Part shown: positions 1 through 8,493 of the stretch, in pieces
How positions within the stretch are numbered: position 1 is the first letter of the stretch
How the letters are laid out: every line of letters begins with the position of its first letter
Position numbers and translations under genes: made by a program
Source: Hyphobacterium marinum
GTDB lineage: Bacteria; Pseudomonadota; Alphaproteobacteria; Caulobacterales; Maricaulaceae
Assembly (NCBI RefSeq): GCF_036330325.1
Contig: NZ_JAZDRO010000001.1
Span: 372,001-436,000, forward strand
DNA length: 64,000 bases
Direction: 5' to 3'
The notes under the pieces: model-generated
Databases searched by the model: none
Told to the model about the DNA's origin: nothing
What the model saw: the letters and a program-made list of their open reading frames with translations, nothing else

Positions 1-825
1 CTTACCGCCGCTTCGCGCGACTATCCGCGCGTCACCGCCGCGCTCAACTATTTGGGCGAAAGCTGGCGCGACCATCCCGATCTTGATGCCGCGGCGCGGG
101 CTGCCGGCCTCTCCCCGCACCATTTTCAGCGCATCTTCACGCGCTGGGTCGGGGTGTCACCGAAACGCTATGTCGGCGCGCTCGCCCACGCCGAGGCGCG
201 CGATGCCATTGACGAGGGCGCAAGCGTGCTCGACGCCGCCTTCGAGGCGGGACTGTCCGGCCCGGGGCGACTGCATGATCTTTTCATTGCCCATGAAGCG
301 GTCACGCCGGGCGATGCCAAGCGACGCGGGGCGGGGCTCAGCTTCACCTGGGGTGTCGCGCCGACGCCATTCGGGGACGGCGTCTTCCTGATCGCGCCGC
401 GCGGCCTGTCGGCCCTCGCCTTTGCCGATCCGGATGCGGAGACCGCCAGCCAGGACCTGATGGCCCGTTACCCGGCCGCCGATTATGGGCGCGATGACGC
501 AATGGCGCGGGACTGGTCGGACCGGATCTTTACCGGCGGTGGCGGTCCGATCCCGCTGGCGCTCTACGGCACGCCTTGGCAGCGCCAGGTATGGCGGGCG
601 CTTCTGACCATTCCGCCGGGCGAGACGACGACCTACAAGGCCATTGCCGGACAGGTCTGCACACCGAAAGCCTCGCGCGCGGTGGGCGCGGCCGTCGGGG
701 CCAATCCGGTCAGTTGGCTTATCCCCTGCCACCGGGTGCTGGCAGGTGACGGACGGCTGACCGGCTATCACTGGGGAGTGGAACGCAAGCGCGCCATGCT
801 GGTCTACGAGGCGATGAGCGCCTGA
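1..825 (+). CDS. Ada-like HTH / methylated-DNA-protein-cysteine methyltransferase, 5' partial
   Basis: The reading frame is open from base 1, so the N-terminus lies outside the window. The visible part begins with an AraC-type helix-turn-helix region (about residues 20-75, with the HHFQRIFTRWVGVSPKRY signature). It ends with an Ogt/Ada C-terminal methyltransferase domain containing IPCHRV; the acceptor cysteine codon is at 727-729. The family removes O6-methylguanine and O4-methylthymine by suicidal alkyl transfer to that cysteine. Only a short N-terminal stretch can precede the HTH if this is the common two-domain form. The Ada metal-binding methylphosphotriester domain is therefore probably absent, but the window edge prevents proof. 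An AlkB-type demethylase lies about 8 kb downstream. Confidence 0.9.
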   Translation, partial: LTAASRDYPRVTAALNYLGESWRDHPDLDAAARAAGLSPHHFQRIFTRWVGVSPKRYVGALAHAEARDAIDEGASVLDAAFEAGLSGPGRLHDLFIAHEAVTPGDAKRRGAGLSFTWGVAPTPFGDGVFLIAPRGLSALAFADPDAETASQDLMARYPAADYGRDDAMARDWSDRIFTGGGGPIPLALYGTPWQRQVWRALLTIPPGETTTYKAIAGQVCTPKASRAVGAAVGANPVSWLIPCHRVLAGDGRLTGYHWGVERKRAMLVYEAMSA

Positions 826-877
826 GGGCGGCGCTCCCCCCGTGACCTTCCCGGCAATCGGGCCTACATAGAAGCCC

Positions 878-1432
878 ATGCCGACGATCTTTCTCGCTGC
901 CCTTCTGGTTATCCTCGCCGCTGCCGTGCTGCTGCTGGTGCGCTGGTTCCTCGCGCGCCTGTCCCTGACCGGGGATGCGCGCAGCGAATACGCCGCCCGG
1001 AGCGAGATCGGCGGGGCCAGCGTGCAGGGGGTCACGGCGCATGAGTTCGAGCGCATCTATGTCAGTGCGCACGAGCCACGCTGGGCGCTGTATGCGGCCG
1101 CCGCCCTGGCCGGAGCCGTACTGATCACCTGGCCGGCGCTGAATGCTCTTCTTGTTATCTGGGATGCGATCCGGACCGCCGCCGGAGCCTCTGACGTGTT
1201 TGCGCCGGGCTATTACCCCTGGATGTTCTTCATGTTCTTCGGAATCGTTGGGGCGTGGGCGGCCTGCGGCTGGCTGGCGGCGCGGATCTATCACGCCCGC
1301 GCGCCGGAAGAATTTCACGCTGCCATCGCGCGGGCCCAGGGCCATCCGGTCGATGAGGTCGCGGTCAAGCGGCCCCGGCCGAAATGGGCGCGACGCGCGG
1401 AAAAACTGCGGACCGGAAAGGCAGATCAGTAA
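878..1432 (+). CDS. small inner-membrane protein of unknown function
   Basis: This is a 184-residue protein I do not recognise. It has three predicted hydrophobic segments: residues about 3-28 (an uncleaved anchor or signal), 71-98 and 110-132. A basic, proline-rich C-terminal tail ends RPRPKWARRAEKLRTGKADQ. The stop codon overlaps the start of the following glyoxalase-like gene by one base (TAATG), so the two are almost certainly co-transcribed and translationally coupled. Nothing visible gives a catalytic function. Coding character and tight coupling support it as a real gene. Confidence 0.75.
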   Translation: MPTIFLAALLVILAAAVLLLVRWFLARLSLTGDARSEYAARSEIGGASVQGVTAHEFERIYVSAHEPRWALYAAAALAGAVLITWPALNALLVIWDAIRTAAGASDVFAPGYYPWMFFMFFGIVGAWAACGWLAARIYHARAPEEFHAAIARAQGHPVDEVAVKRPRPKWARRAEKLRTGKADQ

Positions 1433-1896
1433 TGGAGTTTCTCCACACCATGGTGCGGATCAGCGATGTCGAGGCGTCGCTGCGCTTTTACTGCGAAGGT
1501 CTGGGTCTGAAGGAAATCCGCCGTATCGACAGCGAACAGGGCCGGTTCACGCTGATCTTTCTGGCCAGTCCGGACGATCTGAAGCGTGGCGGGTTTACCG
1601 GCGAGGAACACCCGATCCCGCCCGGCCTGCCCTGTCTGGAACTGACCCATAACTGGGAACCCGAAGCGTATGAGGGCGGGCGCAATTTCGGCCACGTTGC
1701 CTGGCGGGTGGCCGACATTTATGCGCTATGCGCCCATCTCGACGGGATGGGCTATACGATCAACCGGCCGCCGCGCGACGGGCGCATGGCCTTCGTCAAA
1801 TCCCCGGACGGGATTTCCATCGAATTGTTGCAGGCTGGTGAGGCTCTGCCGCCTCAGGAACCCTGGGCCTCGATGGAGAATACCGGGAGCTGGTAG
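1432..1896 (+). CDS. gloA: glyoxalase I-like VOC family protein
   Basis: This 154-residue protein has the vicinal-oxygen-chelate fold pattern of lactoylglutathione lyase. The likely metal ligands are at the expected places: H5 (FLHTMVR), E70 (LELTHNW), H88 (FGHVAW) and E131 (SIELLQ). The FYCEGLGLKEIRR segment is typical of GloA. The expected reaction is isomerisation of the methylglyoxal-glutathione hemithioacetal to S-lactoylglutathione. The ATG at 1432 is chosen over an in-frame upstream ATG at 1384 because homologous GloA proteins start at this M-x-F-L-H point and because it couples with the preceding stop. A gshB gene at 20.4 kb would supply the glutathione cofactor. Confidence 0.85.
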   Translation: MEFLHTMVRISDVEASLRFYCEGLGLKEIRRIDSEQGRFTLIFLASPDDLKRGGFTGEEHPIPPGLPCLELTHNWEPEAYEGGRNFGHVAWRVADIYALCAHLDGMGYTINRPPRDGRMAFVKSPDGISIELLQAGEALPPQEPWASMENTGSW

Positions 1897-1908
1897 ACAC
1901 CCCGCGTA

Positions 1909-2526
1909 TCAGGGTGCGTGGACGACAAGTTTGACGATCCGGTCGCCGCGCAGCGCCATCATCCCGTCTGCAGTTTCCAGAAACAGCACCAGTGCCGGGC
2001 CCAGACGCAAGGTCTGACCGGGCCTACCGGCGTATTCGGTCGCGGTCTCACGGGTCCGCCCATAGCGCACCTTCACCGTCTCGCCGCGCTCGCGGGCGCG
2101 GTTCCAGGCATTCAGAAGCGGAGTCGGATTAGGGCTCTCACCCGTCTCGAGCGTCTCCAGAATCCGATCCAGCCGCGCCACACGATCATCCCCCAAAACC
2201 TTGGAAAGACGCGCCTTTACGCGATGGGCGGCAGCTTCCCGGTCGTCCTTGGCAAGATATGTCAGGAGGGTTGTACCGAGCCAAGCGGCTTCGGCTTCCG
2301 GCCAGCTGAGCGTCAAGGGGGGCGGTCCGCCTCCAACGGCCAGCTGGTAACCCGACCCGGCCTCACCCTCGATCGGAACACCGGACTCGATCAGCGTAGC
2401 CATGTCCCGGTAAATCGTCCGTTCCGACACGTCGAACCGTTCGGCCAGGGCGCGGGCGGTCACGACGCCGGATTCGGCCTCTTTCAGGGCGCGAACGAGT
2501 TCGACAAGACGGCGGGAACGGCTCAT
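1909..2526 (-). CDS. YafY/DeoR-type HTH transcriptional regulator
   Basis: A 205-residue protein with an N-terminal winged HTH (about residues 3-60, with RALAERFDVSERTIYRDM as the recognition segment). A C-terminal WYL-like region follows, as in the YafY family of ligand-responsive regulators. The start at 2526 (MSRSRRLVEL) is preferred over an in-frame ATG at 2583, which would add an unconserved 19-residue leader. The gene converges on the glyoxalase-like gene with only 12 bases between the stops. YafY-type regulators often sit next to VOC-family genes, so regulation of that gene is plausible but inferred. Confidence 0.85.
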   Translation of the reverse strand: MSRSRRLVELVRALKEAESGVVTARALAERFDVSERTIYRDMATLIESGVPIEGEAGSGYQLAVGGGPPPLTLSWPEAEAAWLGTTLLTYLAKDDREAAAHRVKARLSKVLGDDRVARLDRILETLETGESPNPTPLLNAWNRARERGETVKVRYGRTRETATEYAGRPGQTLRLGPALVLFLETADGMMALRGDRIVKLVVHAP

Positions 2527-2595
2527 GGCAGGACCTGACAGGATAGCTGTCCCGTTATGCCCTGCACGGCAAAGCGGCGTCAATCACCGCGTCTG

Positions 2596-3402
2596 TCAGG
2601 TCCGGTTCGCGACCAGATCGGCCATGGAATAAAGCCCCGGCTTCCGTCCTGACATCCACAGCGCCGCCTCCAGTGCGCCGCGGGCGAAGACGCGGCGGTC
2701 ATGGGCGGCATGGGAAAGCGTGATCTCTTCCATATCGGACAGGAAGCGCACGGCATGTTCGCCGATAATGCCGCCGCCGCGGGTCACGGAAAACCCGATA
2801 TCGCCGGGGCGGCGTTTCCCGGTACGGTCAATTGCCGAGACATCGTCCAGTGCCTGATTGCGGCCGGCGGCGACCGCTTCGCCCAGGACCAGGGCTGTGC
2901 CGGATGGCGCATCGATCTTGTGACGGTGATGGGTTTCGGCGATTTCCGCGTCCCAGCTGCCCGCCGGCAGAGCAGCGGCGGCCTTGCGCACCAGCGCGTC
3001 CATCAGGGCGATTCCTAAAGAGAAATTGCGGGCGGCGAGAATGGGCAGGCGGTCCGATGCGGCCTGCAGACGGGCCTTCCGATCTGGATCCAGTCCGGTG
3101 ACGCCGGTGACGAAGGCGAAATTCCCCCGTCCGGCCAAGCGCTCGGCTGCGGCGATTGTGGCCTCAGGCTGGCTGGCATCGATCAGCAGGTCCGCGTTCG
3201 CTGTTCCCCCTTCCAGCGAGACGCTGGCGGTGATCCCGCATCGCCCGGCGCCGGCGATCACGCCGATATCGCGCTCCTCTCCGTCATACTCGGAACGAAC
3301 GATGCCCCCGGTCAGGGCGAAACGCGGATCGGACAGGGCTTCGCGGGCAATGGCCCCGCCCAGCCGGCCGGCAATGCCCAGAACTGCCACCCGCAATGTC
3401 AT
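2596..3402 (-). CDS. dapB: 4-hydroxy-tetrahydrodipicolinate reductase
   Basis: DapB reduces 4-hydroxy-tetrahydrodipicolinate with NAD(P)H in the lysine/meso-diaminopimelate pathway, which feeds peptidoglycan. The 268-residue length is normal. Visible features are the N-terminal Rossmann motif (VLGIAGRLGGAI, residues 7-18) and the catalytic signature ETHHRHKIDAPSGTA at 156-170, where H158 and K162 are the likely acid/base and substrate residues. A C-terminal block with SHAAHDRRVFARGAL is also typical. The gene appears to be transcribed alone; the region upstream of its start contains a 14-bp near-palindrome at 3431-3444. Confidence 0.96.
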   Translation of the reverse strand: MTLRVAVLGIAGRLGGAIAREALSDPRFALTGGIVRSEYDGEERDIGVIAGAGRCGITASVSLEGGTANADLLIDASQPEATIAAAERLAGRGNFAFVTGVTGLDPDRKARLQAASDRLPILAARNFSLGIALMDALVRKAAAALPAGSWDAEIAETHHRHKIDAPSGTALVLGEAVAAGRNQALDDVSAIDRTGKRRPGDIGFSVTRGGGIIGEHAVRFLSDMEEITLSHAAHDRRVFARGALEAALWMSGRKPGLYSMADLVANRT

Positions 3403-3430
3403 GGTCTGGCCCCCCAGTTGGTCCGGTTTG

Positions 3431-3444
3431 GCAATAACTATTGC
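3431..3444. promoter_or_regulatory. inverted repeat upstream of dapB
   Basis: GCAATA and TATTGC flank a two-base centre (AC). The site lies about 30 bp upstream of the dapB start in an otherwise GC-rich intergenic region between dapB and the divergent secreted-protein gene. It could be an operator for either gene. I cannot connect it to a known regulator, and a chance occurrence is possible. Confidence 0.3.
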
Positions 3445-3569
3445 GCCGTTCGGGGCCGGACGTCCAATCCCTCAACTTTTCGCGAGGCGGGATGACCGGC
3501 TTGGCGGCCCGGCTAAGCTGATGGAGATAAAATTACAAGGCGCGCCCGCGCTTCAAAAGGGAAAGACCG

Positions 3570-4130
3570 ATGATACTGCTTGCCACCAGCCTGCTGGCCG
3601 CCTCGCTTGTCCAACAGGATGCACCACCACGGCTTGATACATCCTATGAACCGAACGCGGCCTATCCGTTCGGACGGCCCAACCCGGAAGCCCCGGCGGA
3701 ACTCGCCGAGTTCGCCTTCTTCATCGGCGACTTCAACTGCGTGGACGAGCGGACTTTGCCGGACGGCAGCTCGGTCCGGTTCGCGGCGATCTGGAACGGG
3801 CATTACTTCCTGAACGGTCATGCCATCCAGGACCAGTATTGGGCCCCGGGCCATTACACGTCCAACATCCGCCAGTACGACGAGGCTGCGGGGGAATGGA
3901 AAGTTCATTTCATTTCCGAGCCGGGCTTCTCGACCGGTGTCTGGGCCGGCGGGATGGAGGGCGAAGACATTGTCCTGACCCGCGAGATCCAGACACCCAA
4001 CGGACCAATCACATCCCGCCTGACTTTCTACGAGATTACCGACGGCGGATTTCGTTGGCGCGGCCAGACCGTGGCGGGCGACGGGACCGTCACGACCGGG
4101 TGGACCAGTGACTGCGCGCGGGTGCGCTGA
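3570..4130 (+). CDS. secreted hypothetical protein, DUF1579-like
   Basis: This 186-residue protein begins with a short signal-like hydrophobic stretch (MILLATSLLAASLVQQ). The body has the pattern FIGDFNCVDERTLPDGSSVRF...WNGHYFLNGHAIQD...W, repeated beta-strand segments, and a terminal SDCARVR. The layout recalls DUF1579-type lipocalin-like proteins, but I would not assign a ligand or activity. The start has a good Shine-Dalgarno (AAGGGAAAG, about 5-10 bases upstream). It is divergent from dapB and followed by a 270-bp intergenic region containing a hairpin just after the stop. Confidence 0.75.
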   Translation: MILLATSLLAASLVQQDAPPRLDTSYEPNAAYPFGRPNPEAPAELAEFAFFIGDFNCVDERTLPDGSSVRFAAIWNGHYFLNGHAIQDQYWAPGHYTSNIRQYDEAAGEWKVHFISEPGFSTGVWAGGMEGEDIVLTREIQTPNGPITSRLTFYEITDGGFRWRGQTVAGDGTVTTGWTSDCARVR

Positions 4131-4165
4131 CCGGTCATTCCGGCTGCCGCGCCCGGTATGACCGG
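4131..4165. terminator. hairpin after the secreted hypothetical gene
   Basis: CCGGTCAT starts directly after the stop codon and is matched by ATGACCGG at 4158-4165. The 19-base loop can itself pair CCGG with CCGG. There is no T-tract, so it may be a Rho-assisted 3' end or a stability hairpin rather than an intrinsic terminator. Confidence 0.35.
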
Positions 4166-4346
4166 CGTGCCGGACACGGTGTCATTGATCCTGTTTGACC
4201 AGCTGGCCAAGGTCAGTCTGTTCGACCCGTCCCTACGCTGAAAACCACCTTGGATTCAGGGGTCTGAGCCAGGATATTCGTGCCTGTCAGGAATCGCCAC
4301 CGCGCCGTTTTGGCCTTGCAGGGCTGGCGACTCCCCGGTATGACCT

Positions 4347-4377
4347 AATTCGAACGATATTCGAATTCCGGTATTAA
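4347..4377 (+). promoter_or_regulatory. TetR-gene promoter with perfect palindromic operator
   Basis: A perfect inverted repeat, AATTCGAA / TTCGAATT with a 5-base centre (CGATA), occupies 4347-4367. It begins over a possible -35 element (TTCGAA, 4349-4354) and fills the spacer, with TATTAA (4372-4377) as a -10 at 17-base spacing. The TetR gene starts 23 bases further on. This is the arrangement expected for autorepression by a TetR-family protein. The AT-rich palindrome stands out sharply from its surroundings. Confidence 0.65.
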
Positions 4378-4400
4378 CCCTTTTCAGGACCTCAACGCTG

Positions 4401-5024
4401 GTGCGACCGGACCGCGAACCCTTTTCGGCAACGCCGAATACCGATCTGAAGCCCCGTCAGGCGCGCAGCCGGGCGACACAGGCGCGAATCCTGAAAGTCC
4501 TGGACGAAGCCGTGGCTGCCGGTGAAGCCGACCTCATCTCGATCCAGGATATCGCCGCCCGGGCCGAGTGCTCGACGGGGGCTTTCTATGGCCGGTTCGA
4601 GAACAAGGCCGCAGGGTTCCGTGCTCTCATTGACCAGGACCGGGACCGGATCGCGGAAGCCATGGCCGAGGCTTCTGCCGAAGCGATGCGCAAGCGCGAT
4701 GTGCGCGGCTGGATCGAAATCCTGATCCGCCTGTCGCTTGATCACGCCCTGTCGCGAAAATCGCTGTTACGGGCACTCGACGAAAGCGGGGACGCGGTCG
4801 CGCATCGCGACCGCCTGGTCGAATTGATGGCCGAGATGCTGACACGGCTCGGTGCGGTCCGGCAGGTCCACGCCATTCGGCGGGCCGATTTCCTGCTGAC
4901 AATGATCACCGGGCTTTGCCGTGATGCGGTCCTGTCAGGGCGCGTGGGTGAGGACGAGGAGGCGCGCAATATCTTCCGGATGGAGCTCGAGCGCGCCGCG
5001 GTGTGGTATCTCGCCGGGACGTGA
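4401..5024 (+). CDS. TetR/AcrR family transcriptional regulator
   Basis: A 207-residue protein with the TetR N-terminal DNA-binding domain: RSRATQARILKVLDEAV for helix 1 and DIAARAECSTGAFYGRFENKAAGF for the HTH, about residues 20-70. A helical ligand-binding domain follows, which cannot be assigned to a ligand. It starts with GTG at 4401, just after the palindromic promoter. No obvious efflux pump or enzyme gene lies beside it: downstream is the convergent dnaJ, four bases away. Its targets beyond its own promoter are unknown. Confidence 0.9.
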   Translation: MRPDREPFSATPNTDLKPRQARSRATQARILKVLDEAVAAGEADLISIQDIAARAECSTGAFYGRFENKAAGFRALIDQDRDRIAEAMAEASAEAMRKRDVRGWIEILIRLSLDHALSRKSLLRALDESGDAVAHRDRLVELMAEMLTRLGAVRQVHAIRRADFLLTMITGLCRDAVLSGRVGEDEEARNIFRMELERAAVWYLAGT

Positions 5025-5028
5025 CGCC

Positions 5029-6204
5029 TTAAACGTTCGGGCGGCCGTCCTCGCTGGTCAGATCATCCCAGAAACGTTTCGCTTTGCCGAGGAAGCCGTC
5101 CGAGTCCGGATTGCAATTCTTGCCTGACAGCTCACAGAACTCGCGCAGCAGCTCTTTCTGGCGTTCGGTCAAATTGCGCGGAGTTTCCACGAAGAGTTCG
5201 ACGATCATGTCGCCCCTTGGCCCGCCGCGAACCCTGGGCATCCCTTTCCCTTTGAGGCGCATGCGCTTTCCGGTCTGCGCACCGTCGGGAATCTTCAGCT
5301 CGGCGCGGCCGCCATCGATGACCGGCGCGCAGATCGACCCGCCCAGCGCGGCAGTGACCATCGGTACCGGGGCACGGCAATAGAGGTTGGGACCGTCCCG
5401 CTCGAAGAGGTCGTGCGGTGCGATATGGACAAAGATGTAGAGATCGCCGCGCGGCCCGCCGCGCAGCCCGCCTTCGCCCTCACCGGCAAGACGGATTCGC
5501 ATGCCGTCCTCGATCCCGGCGGGGATGTCGACATTGAGAGTCCGCGTCTTGCGCACGCGGCCCGTCCCGTCACAGGACTGGCAAGGGGTTTTGACGTATT
5601 TGCCCTGGCCGCCGCAGCGCGGACAGGTCTGGCGGATGCGGAACATGCCATTGCCGCCGGTCACGACACCCGAACCCGAACACTGGCCGCAGGTTTCCAG
5701 CGGCGTGCCGGGTTCGGCTCCGTCGCCGTCGCAGCGGTCACAGGAGAGGTTGGCGGGAACGTCGATCGTGGCGGACTTGCCGTCGAACGCGTCCTTCAGG
5801 CTGATTTCCATGTCATAGCGCAGATCTGAGCCCCGCGCCGGACCGGTGCGTGCGCCGCCACGGCGTCCACCGCCCATGCCGCCAAAGGCACCGCCAAAAA
5901 CCTGTTCGAAGATGTCGGCGAAATCGGCTGCACCGCCGGCCCCGAACGGACCCTGGCCGCCTCCGCCACCCATGCCATTCTCGAACGCGGCATGGCCCAT
6001 GCGGTCATAAGCGGCCCGCTTGTCAGGATCTGACAGGACGGCATAGGCCTCGCCGACTTCCTTGAAGTGGGCTTCAGCCTCGGCATCACCCGGATTGCGG
6101 TCCGGGTGGTATTGCATGGCCAGCTTCCGATAGGCGCTTTTCAGCGCCTTTTCGTCGACGCCTTTCTGGACGCCAAGAACTTCATAATAGTCGCGTTTGG
6201 ACAT
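5029..6204 (-). CDS. dnaJ: chaperone protein DnaJ
   Basis: DnaJ is the Hsp40 co-chaperone that stimulates DnaK ATPase and delivers substrates. The 391-residue protein has every expected part. These are the J domain with the HPD motif (MQYHPDRNPGD, about residues 30-40), a Gly/Phe-rich linker (about 75-115), four zinc-binding repeats (CDRCDGDG, CGQCSGSG, CPRCGGQG, CQSCDGTG), and two C-terminal substrate-binding domains. It lies 89 bases downstream of dnaK on the same strand, as usual in alphaproteobacteria. The C-terminal GKAKRFWDDLTSEDGRPNV tail is ordinary for the group. Confidence 0.98.
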   Translation of the reverse strand: MSKRDYYEVLGVQKGVDEKALKSAYRKLAMQYHPDRNPGDAEAEAHFKEVGEAYAVLSDPDKRAAYDRMGHAAFENGMGGGGGQGPFGAGGAADFADIFEQVFGGAFGGMGGGRRGGARTGPARGSDLRYDMEISLKDAFDGKSATIDVPANLSCDRCDGDGAEPGTPLETCGQCSGSGVVTGGNGMFRIRQTCPRCGGQGKYVKTPCQSCDGTGRVRKTRTLNVDIPAGIEDGMRIRLAGEGEGGLRGGPRGDLYIFVHIAPHDLFERDGPNLYCRAPVPMVTAALGGSICAPVIDGGRAELKIPDGAQTGKRMRLKGKGMPRVRGGPRGDMIVELFVETPRNLTERQKELLREFCELSGKNCNPDSDGFLGKAKRFWDDLTSEDGRPNV

Positions 6205-6242
6205 TGCGATGTTCCAAGCCTTGCCGTTGCCGGGTCATGCCG

Positions 6243-6272
6243 TCCCGCCGCCCGTTTCCACGAGCGGCGGGA
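6243..6272 (-). promoter_or_regulatory. hairpin between dnaK and dnaJ
   Basis: TCCCGCCGC (6243-6251) pairs perfectly with GCGGCGGGA (6264-6272) around a 12-base loop in the dnaK-dnaJ spacer. There is no T-run on either side. It is more likely an mRNA-stability or partial-termination element that lowers dnaJ relative to dnaK than a full terminator. This role is inferred from position. Confidence 0.45.
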
Positions 6273-6293
6273 TGCAAGTTCGGGACCCGGTCG

Positions 6294-8222
6294 TTAGCCG
6301 TTCTTCTTTTCGTCGCCGTCTTCGCCGTCGACTTCGGAGAATTCGGCATCGACGACGTCGTCATCGGAGGACGTGGCATCGTCCGAACCGGCTTCGGCGT
6401 CACCGCCTTCGGCCTGCTGGGCTGCATACATGGCTTCGCCGAGCTTCATCGCGGCCTGAACGAGGGCCTGGGTCTTCTCCTGGATGGCGGAGAGATCCTC
6501 GCCGTCCTTGACCTCTTTGAGGTCAGCAATGGCTTTCTCGATCGCTTCCTTCTCAGGCGCACCGACCTTGTCACCAAACTCTTCGAGTTGTTTCTCGGTC
6601 TGGTGGACCATCGCTTCGGCGGCGTTCTTGGCCTCGACCAGCTCCTTGCGGGCCTTGTCGGCCTCGGCGTTGGCTTCGGCCTCCTTGACCATCTGGTCGA
6701 TGTCCGCGTCAGACAGACCGCCCGACGCCTGGATGCGGATCTGCTGCTCCTTGCCGGTTGCCTTATCCTTGGCCGAGACGTTGACGATGCCGTTGGCGTC
6801 AATGTCGAACGTGACCTCGATCTGCGGCATGCCGCGCGGTGCCGGCGGAATGCCCATCAGGTCGAACTGGCCAAGCAGCTTGTTGTCCGCCGCCATCTGG
6901 CGCTCACCCTGATAGACCTTGATGGTCACGGCCGACTGGTTGTCGTCGGCGGTGGAGAAGGTCTGCGACTTCTTGGTCGGGATGGTGGTGTTGCGCTCGA
7001 TCAGCGAGGTGAACACACCGCCCAGCGTCTCGATGCCCAGCGATAGCGGGGTCACGTCGAGCAGGAGCACGTCTTTCACGTCGCCCTGCAGCACGCCGGC
7101 CTGGATGGCCGCGCCCATGGCGACGACTTCGTCCGGGTTGACGCCCTTGTGCGGATCGCGGCCGAAGAAGGACTTCACGGTCTCCTGCACCTTGGGCATG
7201 CGGGTCATGCCGCCGACCAGGACCACGTCGTCAATGTCGGAGGCGGAGAGGCCCGCATCCTTGAGCGCCTTCTTGCACGGTTCGACCGTGCGCTTAATGA
7301 GGTCTTCAACGAGCGCTTCGAGCTTGGCGCGCGACAGCTTCATGTTGAGGTGTTTCGGGCCGGACGAATCTGCCGTGATGAAGGGCAGGTTGACCTCGTA
7401 GGAGGTCGCGCTGGAGAGCTCCTTCTTGGCCTTTTCGGCCTCTTCCTTCAGACGTTGCAGGGCGAGCTTGTCGGAGCGCAGGTCGATCCCGCTCTCCTTT
7501 TTGAACTCGTCGGCAAAGTATTCGACGATACGCAGGTCAAAGTCCTCACCACCCAGGAAGGTGTCGCCATTGGTGGCCTTCACCTCGAACACGCCGTCGC
7601 CGATTTCCAGGATGGAGACGTCAAACGTACCGCCGCCGAGGTCATAGACCGCAATCGTCTTGTTGCTGTCCTTGTCGAGCCCGTAGGCGAGCGCGGCCGC
7701 GGTCGGCTCGTTGATGATGCGCAGGACTTCAAGACCGGCGATCTTGCCAGCGTCCTTGGTGGCCTGACGCTGGGCGTCATCGAAATAGGCCGGGACGGTG
7801 ATGACGGCTTTCTCGACCTTCTCGCCGAGATAGGACTCAGCCGTTTCCTTCATCTTCTGAAGGATGAAGGCGGAGATTTCCGACGGCGAGTACTTCTTGC
7901 CTTCGCGGCCTTCGACCCAGGCGTCATTCTTGTCGGACGCGATGATCTTGTAGGGCACCATGCCGGCGTCCTTCTTGACCATCGGGTCGTTCATGTTGCG
8001 GCCGATGAGGCGCTTGATCGCGAAAAAGGTCTGTTCGGGGTTGGTGACGGCCTGGCGGCGGGCCGGCTGACCGATCAGGCGCTCGCCGTCCTTGGTAAAG
8101 GCGACGACGGACGGGGTGGTCCGGTTCCCCTCGGAATTCTCGATGACCTTGGCCTGCCCGCCTTCCATGACGGCGACACAGGAATTGGTTGTCCCCAGGT
8201 CGATACCGATGACTTTGCTCAT
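6294..8222 (-). CDS. dnaK: molecular chaperone DnaK (Hsp70)
   Basis: The 642-residue protein is a full-length Hsp70. It starts MSKVIGIDLGTTNSCVAVMEGG and has the IDLGTTNS phosphate motif, the IINEPTAAALAYGLDK and DLGGGTFDVSILEIGDGVFEV ATPase signatures, and the VGGMTRMPKVQ adenosine motif. The LLLDVTPLSLGIETLGG linker leads into the substrate domain, and the acidic C-terminus contains DDDVVDAEFSEV. It works with DnaJ just downstream and with GrpE, encoded separately at 11 kb. I saw no CIRCE element in its 291-bp upstream region, so control is more likely by an RpoH-type sigma factor. Confidence 0.99.
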   Translation of the reverse strand: MSKVIGIDLGTTNSCVAVMEGGQAKVIENSEGNRTTPSVVAFTKDGERLIGQPARRQAVTNPEQTFFAIKRLIGRNMNDPMVKKDAGMVPYKIIASDKNDAWVEGREGKKYSPSEISAFILQKMKETAESYLGEKVEKAVITVPAYFDDAQRQATKDAGKIAGLEVLRIINEPTAAALAYGLDKDSNKTIAVYDLGGGTFDVSILEIGDGVFEVKATNGDTFLGGEDFDLRIVEYFADEFKKESGIDLRSDKLALQRLKEEAEKAKKELSSATSYEVNLPFITADSSGPKHLNMKLSRAKLEALVEDLIKRTVEPCKKALKDAGLSASDIDDVVLVGGMTRMPKVQETVKSFFGRDPHKGVNPDEVVAMGAAIQAGVLQGDVKDVLLLDVTPLSLGIETLGGVFTSLIERNTTIPTKKSQTFSTADDNQSAVTIKVYQGERQMAADNKLLGQFDLMGIPPAPRGMPQIEVTFDIDANGIVNVSAKDKATGKEQQIRIQASGGLSDADIDQMVKEAEANAEADKARKELVEAKNAAEAMVHQTEKQLEEFGDKVGAPEKEAIEKAIADLKEVKDGEDLSAIQEKTQALVQAAMKLGEAMYAAQQAEGGDAEAGSDDATSSDDDVVDAEFSEVDGEDGDEKKNG

Positions 8223-8306
8223 GATGCGTTACGCTCCCGTGTTCTTGTTGGGCGAGGCTTTCAAGGGATGGGACACGGCCTTCTCTCGGAAGCGCCGCCG
8301 ACCGCC

Positions 8307-8336
8307 GTTGAAAACCCCCCGGTTCCTGCTTTCAAC
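8307..8336 (-). promoter_or_regulatory. spaced inverted repeat upstream of dnaK
   Basis: GTTGAAA (8307-8313) and TTTCAAC (8330-8336) face each other across 16 bases, about 90 bp upstream of the dnaK start. TTGAAA is also a typical heat-shock -35 core, and another (CTTGAAAG on the minus strand) occurs at 8258-8265. No convincing -10 element could be matched, so the promoter assignment is weak. Confidence 0.25.
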
Positions 8337-8475
8337 TTCGTTTGTCGTGGGGCCGGAAGCCCCGTTCGGGAGGGGATTTAGGGGGGCGTCCAATCACCTG
8401 CAAGGGGTATGGGTATATTGAATCAGGACCGGCTTCATGAGCGGTTCAGGCCAAAATCGTGTAGTCTGCTTGTCA

Positions 8476-8493
8476 GCGGCGGCCGACCGCCGC
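8476..8493 (+). promoter_or_regulatory. GC hairpin in the leader of the DUF4157 gene
   Basis: GCGGCGG and CCGCCGC flank a CCGA tetraloop, forming a perfect 7-bp stem about 8-10 bases before the GGGAGG Shine-Dalgarno of the DUF4157 gene. There is no T-tract, so it is not an intrinsic terminator. If transcribed, it would sit beside the ribosome-binding site and could affect translation. Confidence 0.4.

Noticed and set aside
4028..4377. Short frames around the TetR upstream region
   Set aside because: They have no ribosome sites and overlap hairpins and the operator; the region is regulatory.
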